Below are positions 1-12,983 of a stretch of 64,000 nt of DNA, one piece after another. The first letter of the stretch is position 1. Each line of letters begins with the position of its first letter. Source of the stretch: Thunnus maccoyii (lineage: Eukaryota; Chordata; Actinopteri; Scombriformes; Scombridae); NCBI RefSeq assembly GCF_910596095.1, contig NC_056542.1, forward strand, positions 34,144,957-34,208,956. Reading direction: 5' to 3'. Under the pieces are notes generated by a model, which saw only the letters and a list, made by a program, of their open reading frames with translations, was not told the origin of the DNA and searched no databases. The position numbers and the translations under genes are program-made.

Positions 1-719
1 TTCCTTCTGTTTGAATCACTAATAACTAATATGTTAAACTACATTTACCAGCTGTTGAGAGAAATTATTGAGCCTTTTTTTTTCAAAAATGAAGCAAAAT
101 ATTTGTGAGTGAATGAGAGCTTTCTAAAGATTTTCATCTTCAGTAGGAACCAATGAGCTTAGAGCAGAGAATCCCAGACAGGGTAGAGAAGTCAGACAGT
201 ACTGAAAGACAAACGAACACATTGTTGGTTTGGGTTTTTTATGGGATTTGTTGAAAATAACAAAACTGTGGAAACAGAAAAGATTGATCCTTCAAATCTG
301 AGGAAACATTCTATTTATAAAATGAAACCCTGTTAAAACCTCCCACAGAGCAGATGAAAGGATCTCTAGATGACCACTTCCTTCCTTTCACAGTTCACTA
401 ATCATTCATCAATAAACAATCTATTACTTTTGATTATTGCCATTATATACAGGAACTCACCATGATGCCATAATGAAATGTTATATGAATTGTATATTAA
501 TATGTTAATGAATCTTGAATTAACAGAAACTTTTAGTTCTTTCTCTTTGGTGTACTGATTTTTATTTTATTGTTTATTTTACCATGTAATGGTACATAAC
601 TCTTCATTGTGAAAATTGTGATAATAGTGATATTTACATGCACCAACAGATCTTGATAAATTTTCAATTTTTATTTAATGTAAAATCAGTCATATCAACA
701 TTCTGTGAGGATTCGTATC
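1..719. other. Intergenic AT-rich sequence, no gene seen
   Basis: No exon with splice sites and no recognisable protein similarity was seen. It lies upstream of a LINE 3' tail and downstream of the 3' side of cnih4. Confidence 0.5.
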
Positions 720-958
720 TGATGTGACTTCCATATTTCAAGTCTCTTACTCTACATATACAGTCAGCAGTCTCTACACAAGTTCTTCAAAACTATTGAA
801 GACTCATCTTTTTAAACTGACTGCTGTGTGTGTGATGTGTAATGATCATATGTTTTTACTCTATGTATGTTTTTATGGTCTTATTTTCAACTCTTATTCC
901 TGTGAAGCACTTTGTGAATTTCATTTCTGTGAAAGATACTATACTAAATAAACTTATA

Positions 959-990
<32 letters not shown>

Positions 991-995
991 TGTTA
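720..995 (+). mobile_element. LINE (L2/Rex-like) 3' tail with (TTA)n microsatellite
   Basis: Positions 760-830 can be read as the end of a non-LTR ORF2 (LLKTHLFKL-type ending typical of L2/Rex elements). A short 3' UTR follows, with the motif GTGAAGCACTTTGTGAATTT and AATAAA, ending in a (TTA)n run at about 957-990. This is the usual 3' end of fish L2/Rex-type LINEs. The copy is a 5'-truncated fragment. Confidence 0.6.
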
Positions 996-1893
996 CCAGT
1001 AAGTTGCACTTTTGCAAGTCTGAGTTTAGTGACTTGTTGCTATGACAACAGCTCCAGATGAAGGAGCTAGATCCAGGTGTGCTTTAGAGAAGTGATAAAT
1101 CCAGCCTTGTGTGAAGTCAGTGACTCTGTGAGAAACTTTGAAGCCTATTGTGTGAACTATTTACATCCAAAATTCATCATATTAAATGTTCATTTTTTAA
1201 CTGATTGTCCGTCTCAAAAAGATCAACAACAGGAGCTAAAAGGAGCTGATGATCAAAATATTCTCTTCATATCTTTCTGATGTTTTATTAAGTTTGCACA
1301 ATTATTTATTCAATTCATTTTAGAGAACGGATTTTTATTTAAGTGAAACTTAATTTCACGATTGAAATAAAGACAAAACGACTTCACTTTCAGATTTATT
1401 TATGAAACTCCACATCTCTCAAAAAAGAAACTTAAAACTGCATCAGACAGTTTAGTGTGAATCAGACATGAATGGAATCACCAGCAGCCCTCTTTAGTTT
1501 ACTGAAGAGAGAAATGGCTCCAGAATATCTGCACATACAGCTCACAGTAGAGGCTTTTCATAACACAGAGCAGTCTATACATTTCACCAAATAAAGAGGA
1601 GTGCGCACACATCCGTCATCCCAGTGAGAAGCTGAGACAACTCCTGATGCAGGGAACTTTCAAAAAAACAGGGAATGTCAGACTTCAACAACATCAGTGC
1701 GTGATGACTGAGGTCAAATCCAAACTGCCACTCGTACAGTAATAACATCAATTATTTCCAGACTGAACAGAACAACATATTTATGGCGAAACACTTTGAC
1801 CCGGAGTTCAAACATCATCCAGCTCTGTGATGTGACATCCTTCCAGCACGACAGACAGGAGACTTTGGCGCAGATACGGTGAGAGAGGGCTGA

Positions 1894-1929
<36 letters not shown>

Positions 1930-2990
1930 TTGTAGTGTGATTGTCATTCATTCTGCCCACAGTGGTGCAGCAGCAGCACATCACAGAGACTGACCAGTTT
2001 AGTAATGAACACACATAGACTCATAGTTAGTTAGATCTGCCTGTATATTAATCAGCGTTACTGATGGAGTGTAATACTGGATGTCTGGTAGGGTATGTAT
2101 GCATAAAAAGTCTCAGAACAGGATTAGTGATCTAATCTTTTAACTACACTTCAATACCATCACAAAGCAAATATCTTCCACATCTGTTTTGTTACTTCTG
2201 GATGGTGAGAACGTGAGGACCAGACACCTGATCACAGCACCAAGACTACAGCTGCCAGATGACGTGCACGTACGCTCAGTGCTTGTGAGAGATGAGTTCA
2301 TTATCTAAAAAAACAAGACACTAAAAAAAAAATAGACAACTATTTTCACACCACTATATACCGGATTCATGAATCTCATCATATGGATTGAGATGATAAT
2401 ATGTCTGCTAAGAACTTAGAATTGACACTGTTAAGTTACTTCACTTGTGGAAGAAGAAAAGGCACAAGTGGGAAAAAAAATAAAGTAGAAAGTGATGGCT
2501 GAGTAGGTGATTACAGAGGTCATTACAGAGGCTTCGGTCTGATTCTTGTCAATAAAAAGCCAAAATCAAACAGCTGAAGACTAAACAGTCCACTGTGTGT
2601 TGAACCGTGCATCATGAACAGGTTGATAAACTGATGGCAGGAGCCAAACACGGAGCTACATGTTTCACTATCTGACAGAACGCCAGCTGATAAGAAGACT
2701 ATACTGTACCTGCAGGGTTTAATACAGATTCACCTGCTCCACTCTACAAGCTGCTGCTGCAAGTAAATCAACTACAGCCCAAACATCTTCCAGTTGTTAA
2801 ACTGAAAGGTTTTGGGATCTTGAGAATTGGCAAAGTGTTTTAGGTACTAAACATAATGTGAAGTGGTACATCGAGTGGAAACAATACTGGTGTTTTTACC
2901 TTATTTGGCTTCGTGGTAAAAAACACTGAAGTTGGGGAGAAATAAATTGGGTACTCTGATAATACCCAGAATGGCCTTTTCACTGTGTAA
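996..2990. other. Intergenic region with (GT)n tract
   Basis: No coding exon recognised. A (GT)n microsatellite lies at about 1896-1928. Short open frames here have no recognisable domain. This stretch is downstream of cnih4 (minus strand). Confidence 0.5.
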
Positions 2991-3001
2991 ACACTGAGGA
3001 T

Positions 3002-3007
3002 TTTATT
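3002..3007 (-). promoter_or_regulatory. Candidate cnih4 poly(A) signal
   Basis: TTTATT on the plus strand reads AATAAA on the minus strand, about 230 bases past the cnih4 stop codon. A T-rich stretch follows. Assignment is by position and motif only. Confidence 0.4.
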
Positions 3008-3236
3008 GATTTTTTTTACAGTTTTTGGGGTTTTTTTTGTCATGATGCTATTGAAGTGTTAAATGGTTAAATATTAACCTTAGTATTATCTTAAAGTCAA
3101 AACTCTGCTGTTGTATTCAGCACAGCAGTTCTGAGAGGTTTTATGCATACAGTACAAGAGCAGGATGTGAGGGGAGAAACAGCAAACCCAGGAGTTTGAA
3201 ATTTGGCAGCCAGGGTCAGAGAGTAAGTTGAGTGCT

Positions 3237-5564
3237 TCAGTCGTTGATCAGAGCCAGGATCATGCTGGAAAAAACAGTGGTGGCAGATGTGTTAATACAG
3301 AACTGACAGTGCACTAACAGCCAGCACTATTATACAGACAATGATCATGTGTGTCTATAGATGCTGTGACTCATACCTGTACAAATAAATGAAGAAGCAG
3401 AGCAGGTGATAGCCCAGTTTGATCATGGCCTCCTTCATGTGGGACTTGAGCTGACCCCGGTTGTGGATCTCAGTGGGGTCAAACACGCCCATATTCCCCA
3501 TCGGAACCTTCACATACCTGCAGGAACAACAGGGACCAGCGGAGAGTAAAACCCAGCAGCCTCGCTTGACATGAACTCTGTGCGATATGGATCAAATCTT
3601 GGCAGTGTACCTATAAATGTTCCAGGCTGCTACAGGCAGGTTGAGGAGGAAGATGAACCAGTGCATGGAGACCAACATCAGCATAGTGGACAGACACTGG
3701 CCAACCATCTCTGGAATTACCCACTGAACACACAAAATATCAAACATATATACACATTAAAAACAGCGCTTATAGATCAGAATACTAATAAGCCTCTCTC
3801 TACAGCATTTTAAAAACAGCTTTAGCAATCAAACAGACACCGGCATGTTATACAAGAGGCGGCAGCGGTTGGAGAGTGAGAGAGAGATGACAGACGGCAG
3901 CTGGGAAGAGCGAGTCTCCTCCTCTCCGCCCGCCGGTGTTTTGTTTGGCGTCCAGCTCGAGCTGAAGCTGCTGCTGCTGCTTCTTCTTCTTCTTCTGGCG
4001 GGTCCCCGTGTCACGCCTGTTACCCTGTTCTCCCCAATGTGTAGCTGCTTACTACTGTCTCTTTTCCTGCCTGTCTGAGACAGAGACAGCAGCCTGCTTC
4101 CCCACCGGAAGAAGCCGCTTCAGTGTGAGCTGATGAGCCACACTGAGGATGGCCAGCGGAGTGGAGAGGAGGAGGAGGCACCTGCACCGTGAGACTCATC
4201 CTCCCCCACTGCCTCCGTCATCTCTCCCTCTCTCTTCCCCCCCTCCTCTTCCTATCAGACCACCGCCCCCCGGAAAGAAAAATACATATACAAATATTCG
4301 AAGACTGATTTTTATGTTCGAATACAAGCGAAGCCTCGAGTTACAGCCCTAGAGTAAACATCTGTGAGGTGCGCATATACAAGTTTCATCTGATAGCAAT
4401 CCAGACTTACTTTGTTGAGCTTGGAGCAGCAGGCTCTGGCATTGATGTAGTCACATTCCAGATCAGACAGGGTGATGATCTGAGCTTTAAGTCAAGGTGT
4501 CATATACTGGCGACTGTTGAATACATAAAATATATCTTGGATGTCAACATCGTCATTCCCTGTATCTATCAGCTAACTAACTGAAATTGACAACAGGATT
4601 AGACTGACAACAGACAGCCAAAGCAACATTAGATAGCTAGTTTTATGGCTTCTGGCCTGAGACGTGAGCCTATCACCAACCTTGACCCAGCTCCAGTTAG
4701 TGTCTCATCTATCAGCAGACATTCAGTCACACACCAACATACAACCATCAGTTTCTCTACAAGATCAAACCCCAGAAGCTCGTTTAAAAACACTTATATC
4801 CGTTCAAACAGTATTTCCAGAATCCACAAACACTCTTCAAACCATCTGGATGAAAAAATATTTCTCCTGCTGAATCATAAGAAAGATTTTTAACTCGTTT
4901 CCCAAGTTGCCCTTCTCTTCCTGTGTCACAACAAAGATGGCAGCCCGCCGGCTACTTGGTCAGGAATGTCACAATTTGGGTAACGGCTTAAAAAGCTTTC
5001 TTGTCGTGTAGCTGACTGATTTTTTTATCCAGATGGTTAGAAGAGTCTTTGTAGATTTTCAGAACAGCAGTAAGTGCTTTAAAACGAGCTTGTGGGTTTT
5101 TAAATATTGCTGGTTAATGATCTTTGAGAGAAACTGATGTTTTCTCTGTGAGTGAATATCTACCGATACATGAGGCACAAACTGGGGCTAACCGAGACCG
5201 CAATAGATTGCTCAAGCTAACGGTTTTATCTCCAACTATGGCTATCTTGAGGTAAAACCTTCAATCCAGCGTTCATGATGCATTTGCAGTCTTTTGGCCA
5301 CACTTTGTCACATCGTTACACTGTTAAACAGCTTCGTCTGTCACACACTTGTAGAAAGACGACTGACCGGTTAGCTCGGCTGCTAACGTTCATTTGCTGA
5401 TACAGAAAATGAAATTCTCAGGAGCTCTCGACAAGATAACACATTTCGCGTACACGCACCACACACACAAGAAAACACACTAGTGAGAAGGATACAAAGT
5501 AGACCGAGAGAAAAATCAATGCACAGCAGTCGACAAGTGACAGAATGAACACTGCCGCTTCCAT
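3237..5564 (-). CDS. cnih4: Protein cornichon homolog 4 (ER export cargo receptor)
   Basis: Five coding exons on the minus strand: 5564-5496, 4479-4411, 3723-3611, 3517-3377 and 3264-3237. All introns are GT-AG and the phases join into a 139-aa protein, the length of human CNIH4. The start [18 protein letters not shown] and the block [20 protein letters not shown] are near-identical to the family. The C terminus MILALIND is encoded by the tiny last exon. The protein is a small multi-span membrane protein of the early secretory pathway; CNIH4 is reported to recruit GPCR cargo to COPII vesicles. Hydrophobic segments lie near residues 5-25, 53-80 and 115-137. The start was chosen by family alignment: an in-frame upstream ATG would add 17 non-conserved residues. 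It is divergent to gprc6a. Frame and splice sites look intact. Confidence 0.96.
4270..4355 (-). mobile_element. hAT-type transposon end fragment in cnih4 intron 2
   Basis: The minus strand reads CTAGGGCTGTAACTCGAGG followed by CTTCGCTTGTATTCGAAC. CAGGGCTGTAAC-like ends are typical of hAT elements and their MITEs in fish. Only one end is present, so it is a relic. Confidence 0.45.
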
Positions 5565-5625
5565 TTTTTTTCTTCCTTTTCCGGCCACTTCTCGAGCCAG
5601 TATCCCATCCGACACGGTGACTGTT
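5565..5625 (-). promoter_or_regulatory. cnih4 5' UTR / core promoter area
   Basis: GC-richer sequence directly before the cnih4 ATG. It contains CCGGAA on the minus strand (an ETS-type core, at about 5577-5582), a common element of TATA-less housekeeping promoters. No TATA box was seen. Confidence 0.35.
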
Positions 5626-5639
5626 ATTAGAATGTATCA

Positions 5640-5653
5640 CTGCCACCTAGCGG
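5640..5653 (-). promoter_or_regulatory. Candidate CTCF motif upstream of cnih4
   Basis: The minus strand reads CCGCTAGGTGGCAG, which fits the vertebrate CTCF core CCGCNNGGNGGCAG at every fixed position. It is about 76 bases 5' of the cnih4 start codon and about 750 bases 5' of the gprc6a start, between divergent genes. Binding is inferred. Confidence 0.5.
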
Positions 5654-6401
5654 ACTGGAGAGACAGCACAGCCACGGCAATCCCCAAGATGGGTGAACGT
5701 GTGTGCGCTTTTTTTATTTGACTAAAACATAGCAGAAACATGATTTCTGAGCTCAGTGTCAATGTGTAGATGTCCTTCTCCCTCTTTCCTGTCATGAGTT
5801 TCTTGTACAGACAATTACTGAATGTTTATTCAGTTACTGTCTCCATTAACTCATCATATAATATTAAAAACATTATAGTGCCAATATATAATTAGTACCA
5901 ATAGCTTAGTATCAACAGTTACCTCATAATTTCATAGTTAACACAAATACCATACAGCTAAGTGTTACCCAGTACACAGAAAATCTGTTCATGTGCCAAA
6001 ATGATTGACACATGTATGTGTGTGTTTGCAGTTTGTGTTCATGCATTTCAATTAGTTTGTTTACAAGTGGTGGAAGGTAAAGTGTCCCACAGTCCTATTT
6101 TCAATCCATTAATTGAGAGTCCAGAATGACTTATGCACAACAAACATGATGAAAGCTGCTTCTGCAGATCAGTGACTCAACCTGCTGTCACTCATGAAGA
6201 AGTGGGCAGGGCTGCAGGGGAGAATATGAGAATAGTGAGCTCTGGAGCAGGAAGCAAGAGGTAATTTTCTTTGAGCCCAGTAAAGATGCTTAAAAAGGAG
6301 AGTATCACTCTGCCGGAGGTAAAGAGACACAGAGAGCCCAGTAAGAGGGGTAAAGAGAGTTTAGAAACCACACACAGAGGGATAGCAGAGAAAACAGTAG
6401 C

Positions 6402-9400
6402 ATGGCCTGGGTTGCTCGTCGAATCTATTTGCATGTCATAGTTTTCCTTATTATTCTGGAAATAGGACATGCCACTGAAAAGGACATCAGAGCGCCTGGA
6501 GCTACAGCCCCAGGAGATATCATTATTGGAGGAATCTTCCCCATTCATGAAGATGTAGAGAAACAGAACAACTCATTTGCACCTCACCTTCAGCCGTGTG
6601 TCAGGTAAGTCCATTCAGTCTGAGACAATCAATAATAAACAGACAATGTTTTACCTTTTTGTTTACTCCAAGTCTGTATTTATCATATTTGTCCTATGGG
6701 TGCAATTACCCAAACTCCCAAAACTGTTACATAAACTTCAGGTATCTTAATCAAGTCATTTAATCCTGTGAGGAATTATGAGACAATACAACGTGATGTT
6801 CATTATTTTTCAATAGAGGAAGAAGTAACATAGAAGTAGTAATACCACAATTTAAATGTACTTAAAGTGTACTAAATGCAAGTATTAAGATATAATAATA
6901 ATAAGAATATACATAACAATCCTGATGATTTTTTTCAGAAGTTTTGAGGCTTGTCTTGTCTTGGTGCTGTTTGGCATATTGTAAGCAGGCTGTTTTGTGG
7001 CGTAAGTGCAGTAACAGCTTTTTTCTGGCAACTCGACCATGCAACCCATTTTTGTTCAAATACCTCCTTATTGTGCATCTTGAAACAGCCACACCACGTT
7101 TTTGCAGAGAAGCCTGTATTTCAGCTGAAGTTGCGAACAATTTTCCTAGCAGTTGTGGTTGAAATCTTTGTTGTTGTACTTGACGATGGGTTGGTATCAA
7201 CAGAACCCCTAATTTTCCACTTCTTCATCAGAGCTTGAACACTACTGATTGGCATTTTCAAATCTTTGGATATTTTTTCATATCCTTTTCCTGATTTATA
7301 AAGTTCAATGACCTTTTCTTGTGGGTCCTTTGACAGTTCTTTTGCTTTCCCCATGGCTCAGTATCCAGTAAAGTCAGAGCAGCATAGATGAAATGTGCAG
7401 AGGTCTCTCAAGAACTGAGAACCTCATTGACTATTAAAACACAGACACTAATGACAATCAAACGAGTCACAGTTGTGGAAACTTACCCTTCATAGCCATT
7501 TAAAGCTGTGTGTCAACTTGTGTTTTATTATCAGGCCGAACATTCAAGGGTACGTAAACTTTTGATCAGGACCATTTTGGTGATTTCAGTTATCATTATG
7601 ATTTGAAAAACTGTAAACACAATTATGTGAAAATAAATGGCTTCAACTGACCACTATCTCTAAATAAAAGAAAAGTTTTCAGCATGATCAGTCATATTTT
7701 CCAAAAAATGGCCAATATTTCACAAATTCTGCCAGGGTATGTAAACTTATGAGCACAACTGGAAATGAAGGAGGAAAAATATTAGAAACACCTTTCAATA
7801 TAATGCACTCCAGTACACCACCACTACCCACTACGACCTCAATAATAAGCAGCTGAGCTGTTGTATTCGATTGCATTAGATTGTGCAGGTGTTCCTAATA
7901 AAGTGGCCAGTGAGTGTATATACAGTATACAATGATAGTGTGTAGTAATATTCTGTACATGGTAAGTAAATCCTATTATACACTGTATATTGTATTGTAT
8001 TAACAAAAGATACTGTTAAACACAGGTTTGATGAAAAAGGCCTGACATCAGCTCTGGCTATGATCAATGCAGTAGAGATCATGAACAAATCCCCTCTGCT
8101 GGCTGCTCTTAACATCACTCTGGGCTACCAGATCCAGGACTCCTGCTCTGATGTCAGCACATCTCTGAGGGCCACAGCGTACTTCACCCAGCAGACCCGC
8201 TGCTACACAGGAGGCAACGCCTCCGCATGTGGCCAACTAGTCGTGGCCATTGTAGGAGCCTCTCACTCTGAAATATCTGTTGCTATAGCCCGGCAAATGA
8301 CCCTCATGATGATTCCACAAGTAAGTTTTTGATTGTTTACTTAAGCGAAAGTATCAATACAGCAATATAAAAATACTCCATTACAAGTGAAAGTCCTGCA
8401 TGAAAAATCCTACTTAATTAAAGATACATAAGTATTATGAGCTTGATGTAGTAAAAGTATTGCAGTAAAAGTACATAAGTATTATGAGCTTGATGTAGTT
8501 AAAGTGTTGCAGTAAAAGTACATAAGTATTATGAGCTTGATGTAGTTAAAGTATTGCAGTAAAAGTACATAAGTATTATGAGCTTGATGTAGTTAAAGTA
8601 TTGCAGTAAAAGTACATAAGTATTATGAGCTTGATGTAGTAAAAGTATTGCAGTAAAAGTACATAAGTATTATGAGCTTGATGTAGTTAAAGTATTGCAG
8701 TAAAAGTAGTGGTTTGGTCCCTCTGACTGATATATTATTATATATGACATCATTAGATTATTAATAGTGAAGCATCAGTGTTAGAGCAGCATGTTACTGT
8801 TGTAGCTGCTGGAGGTGGAGCTAGTTTACACTACTTTATATACAGTTAGCTAGTTTAGTCCAGTGGTTCCCAACCAAGGGGTCGGGCCCCTCCAAAGGGT
8901 CAGCAGATAAATCTGAGGGGTGGTGAGATGATTAATGGGAGAGGAAAGAAGAAATTTGATTTTTGCTGAAATATTGGATCATTTGAACATTTATTGAAAT
9001 GAAAGCATGTGAGAAGTTTAGAGGGAAAAATCACTATTTGGTGGAGCTGTTAACAACTCATAGACATGTGAAATGTGACCCCGACTACACACTGCTTTTT
9101 GTAAGACGTCAAAAGCCAAAAAGGTTGGAAACCACTGGTTTCATCTTTAACAATGTGTTGTATTTTAAAAGCTTGTTTTATTGTCAAGTACCTACGGAGC
9201 CCCTAACGTCCCAAAAGGTGGTATTTTTTTATCTTGTGTGCACAAGTTTTTATCTTGTGTGAACAAGTTATTATCTTGTCTGAACAAGTTATTATCTTGT
9301 GCATACAAGTTAATTATCTTGTGTGAACAAGTTATTATCTTGTGTGAACAAGTTATTATCTTGTGTGAACAAGTTATTATCTTGTCTGAACAAGTTATTA

Positions 9401-12400
9401 TCTTGTGCATACAAGTTAATTATCTTGTGTGAACAAGTTATTATCTTGTGCGTACAAGTTAATTATCTTGTGTGAACAAGTTATTATCTTGTGCGTACAG
9501 GATGATTATCTTGTGGGAACAGGTTAGTATCTGTACAGTAAAGGCATGATAGGCCTATGCTTTAAAGACCTCGGGGGTAAGTTGCATTTATAGCTTTTAA
9601 TGGTTTGTTGATTTTTTTCAATTATGTTAGAAACATGGTGGCGTTCATTGCTTTATTTGAATAGTCAATTTGCTATGTTTTTTACAGAGCCCCTAAACTC
9701 CCAAAAGGTGATTTTTTTTTTTATCTTGTGCGCACAAGTTAATATCATGTAGGAACAAGTTATTATCTTGTGCATGGAGATAAAAAAATACCACCTTTTG
9801 GCTTCCGTAAGTACCATTATCAGGGCAAAATATCAACTTTGAACTTCATATATCTGCCATGAAAGCCAAAAGAGATCAAAGTACTTTTTTCCCATGTAGC
9901 AGGAAAAGTACAAATATAAATTATGACTGCATTGACCTTTTCCTCTAGTGCCACCCTCAGGACAAACTTGACTTTTTTAGCCTCATTTCTTTTATACGTC
10001 AGCGCAGGGCTGCCACCTTTAGTAAAAGAAATATACGTCTACCTTTCTTATTATAACAAGAAAATATCTTGTTATAACTAGAAACTTTTCTCATTTAAAC
10101 AAGAAAAAGTATTTCCTCATTTTGAAATACTTTTCTCATTATAATAATAATGTTTTTCATAATAGTAGGTGCTTTTATTATGACAATCACATCCCATGGT
10201 TCTTTCTCCAGTAGAGAAGCAGAGTGGACTATATTCTTGGAAGGGTCTGCATGCTGATAACAACCCCATCTAGGCTGCTTAGTAATAAAGGAGTTTCATT
10301 ATGTGTTAGCCCTAAAAGACTTGATCGATCCATTCAAATGTGCACATGCATCCAACACTGCTGTTTTTGTGAGATACAGAGACGGTCTAATATTTCAAAC
10401 ACCTTTCCTGTTATTACAAGTATTTTTTCACATTATAATGAGAAAACCTACTTGTTTCCATGTGAATAATACATCGTTATAACCTACTTTTTTCCCCCTT
10501 ATTTGTCATGTACTTAAATGGAAATGACACATCTCATGAGAATAAAATCATTGGTTTTCTCTCCTCCAGATAAGTTATTCATCAACGGCTGTGATTCTGA
10601 GTGATAAGAGTCGCTTCCCTGCCTTCATGAGGACCATTCCTAATGACGAGCATCAGACAGCTGCCATGGTCAGACTGCTCAGTTCCTATGGCTGGAACTG
10701 GGTGGGAATAGTTACCACAGATGGAGAATACGGACGATCTGCACTTGACAAGTTTGTGTCCCAGGCCTCAGAGAAGGGGATCTGTGTGGCCTTCAAATTA
10801 ATTCTTCCTCAGTCTGTAACCAGTCAGGATGTGTGCTCTGCTATCAGCCAGGCTGCCACAACCATCTTCAAGCATCCTAAGGTACAGGTGATCGTGTCAT
10901 TTGCTAAGCCGTTTCATATGAAGCAGCTTTACCAAGAGCTGAGGAAACAGGTGCTGACAGCAGGACAGAACATGGAGTCAATGAGAAAAGTGTGGGTGGC
11001 CAGTGACGGCTGGTCCTCCTCCAGCTCTGTGCTGGAAAACTTAACCCTGAAGGACATAGGACACATCGTAGGTTTCACCTTCAAAAGTGGAAACCTATCA
11101 TCCTTCAGTGAGTATCTGAGCAGGCTGGAGGCAGACAGACACAACTACACAGGGAATAACCTCTTCCTGCAAGAGTTCTACAAGCTGCCGTCCAAAGCTG
11201 TGAAGACCCTCAGAGAACACACTCATGCTGACACTACCTACAGTGTTGAGATGGCTGTGAGCGCCATCGCTCAGGCTGTGGCCTCTATCTGCAGGAGCAG
11301 AAACTGCAAAACACCAGGCACACTGCAACCCTGGGAGGTATTCACATACTTGAGTGTGTGTGTGTGTGTGTGTGTGTTTGTGTTTGTGTGCTTTTGTTGT
11401 ATTTATAAGGTTGTCAGGGTTAATTTTAGGGGTTATAGTGTTACAGACAGTTAGGATAATGGTTAGGTTAAATTCATAGAAAAACCAAGGATAAAAGTTT
11501 GGCTATTCAGACAGATCATTGTCGCATTAAATGTGACACCTTTGCATGATTGCCATAAAGACTTGATTGAAGAAACTGGCAACACCCTCCTCATACCTGT
11601 GCAACTGCTCAAACAGGTGTTTTTCTGAATGAACGTTTCCTGGTAAGAACTTCACAATGTGGTACTAAAATAGAGACACAGTTCTGAGACAGTTATTTAG
11701 TTGTGTTGAGTTTATGAGCAGCTGTTGATTCCAGAAGGATTTCCTTGAAAAAAAACCTGCTCAATTTAAACTCAGGTAAATACATATATCATCATTCATT
11801 CAACTTTTTCATGTATGTTGAATTGTATTTTTGCATATAGATATATTTCACATTTTTGCATGTTCGGCTGACCTGCTGTGCACTCACTAAGACTGTCTGG
11901 AAGTGTGCCAACTGAACACTATATCTATTTCCCCTATAATGAGTACCCAATTACACAGTATTCACTGTACACCAGAGTTTACAGTTACATATCAGTTTCT
12001 TTCTAGGAATATATACAAAAAATAAAATGTTGCTATTTTTTCTTGTAGGGAAACAGTAAGGCAGAGCACATTGTTTATAGTAATTATACTAATTGTGCCA
12101 CAGTCATTGTGGTAATGTTTTCTTGATGCTAAAATACTATGAAGTGCTTTAAACTTTGGGCTAAAGGAGAGGGGCTTAATACAGTTAATTGAAGGTCCTC
12201 TAAAGTCTAGTTATACAGTATATATGCCTGTCCCTTTCCAGTCAAGTTGGCCTGGTCTAATAGACTTATCAAAAGCTTTAAATTGATAAATGAAATGTTT
12301 CATATAGGTGCTACAAGCTCTGTGGAAGCAGGAGTTTAACCTTGGAGGGAAGAACTATACGTTTGATGACAGAGGAGACATCAACCTGGGTTATGATGTG

Positions 12401-12939
12401 ACGATGTGGAGGTCACATGAAGGGAACATTCATGTCCATGATGTTGTGGCTGAGTATCACCTAGACAAAAAAAACTTCACCTACACCAACCACAACACCT
12501 CTGAACAGCTGCTGGTCCTGAGGGTAGGCCCTCATTCTGCTGCCCTCATATCATTTTGTACATACACACACAGTGACGCTCACACCTACCCGCAGCAGTG
12601 TGTGTTTACTGACAACATGCAGATTATTAAAACTAACATAAGCAATACCGAAGGAGAGGATTTCAGTTTTAATATACAAGTTTTGTCATATATGTGGAAA
12701 CTAATGGTAGATCATGGTGTAAAATACCGTAAGAAAATTAACAATAGCAGTAGAATAGAATAATGAATGGTGATATGGTCTCTCCCTGCCTTCCTCAGCA
12801 CTTCATCTCGAAATGCTCCAATAGCTGCGTCCCTGGAGAGTTCAAGAAAACAGCAGAGGGTCAACATACCTGTTGTTACCAGTGTGTCAACTGTACAGAG
12901 AACTACTACTCTAATGACACAGGCAAGACACTCCCCTCC

Positions 12940-12983
<44 letters not shown>

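Noticed and set aside
3571..3813. 80-codon plus-strand open frame
   Set aside because: Antisense to cnih4 exon 3; no independent support.
9181..9432. Open frames made of repeated LSC/ITC residues
   Set aside because: Direct translation of the hairpin minisatellite, not a protein.
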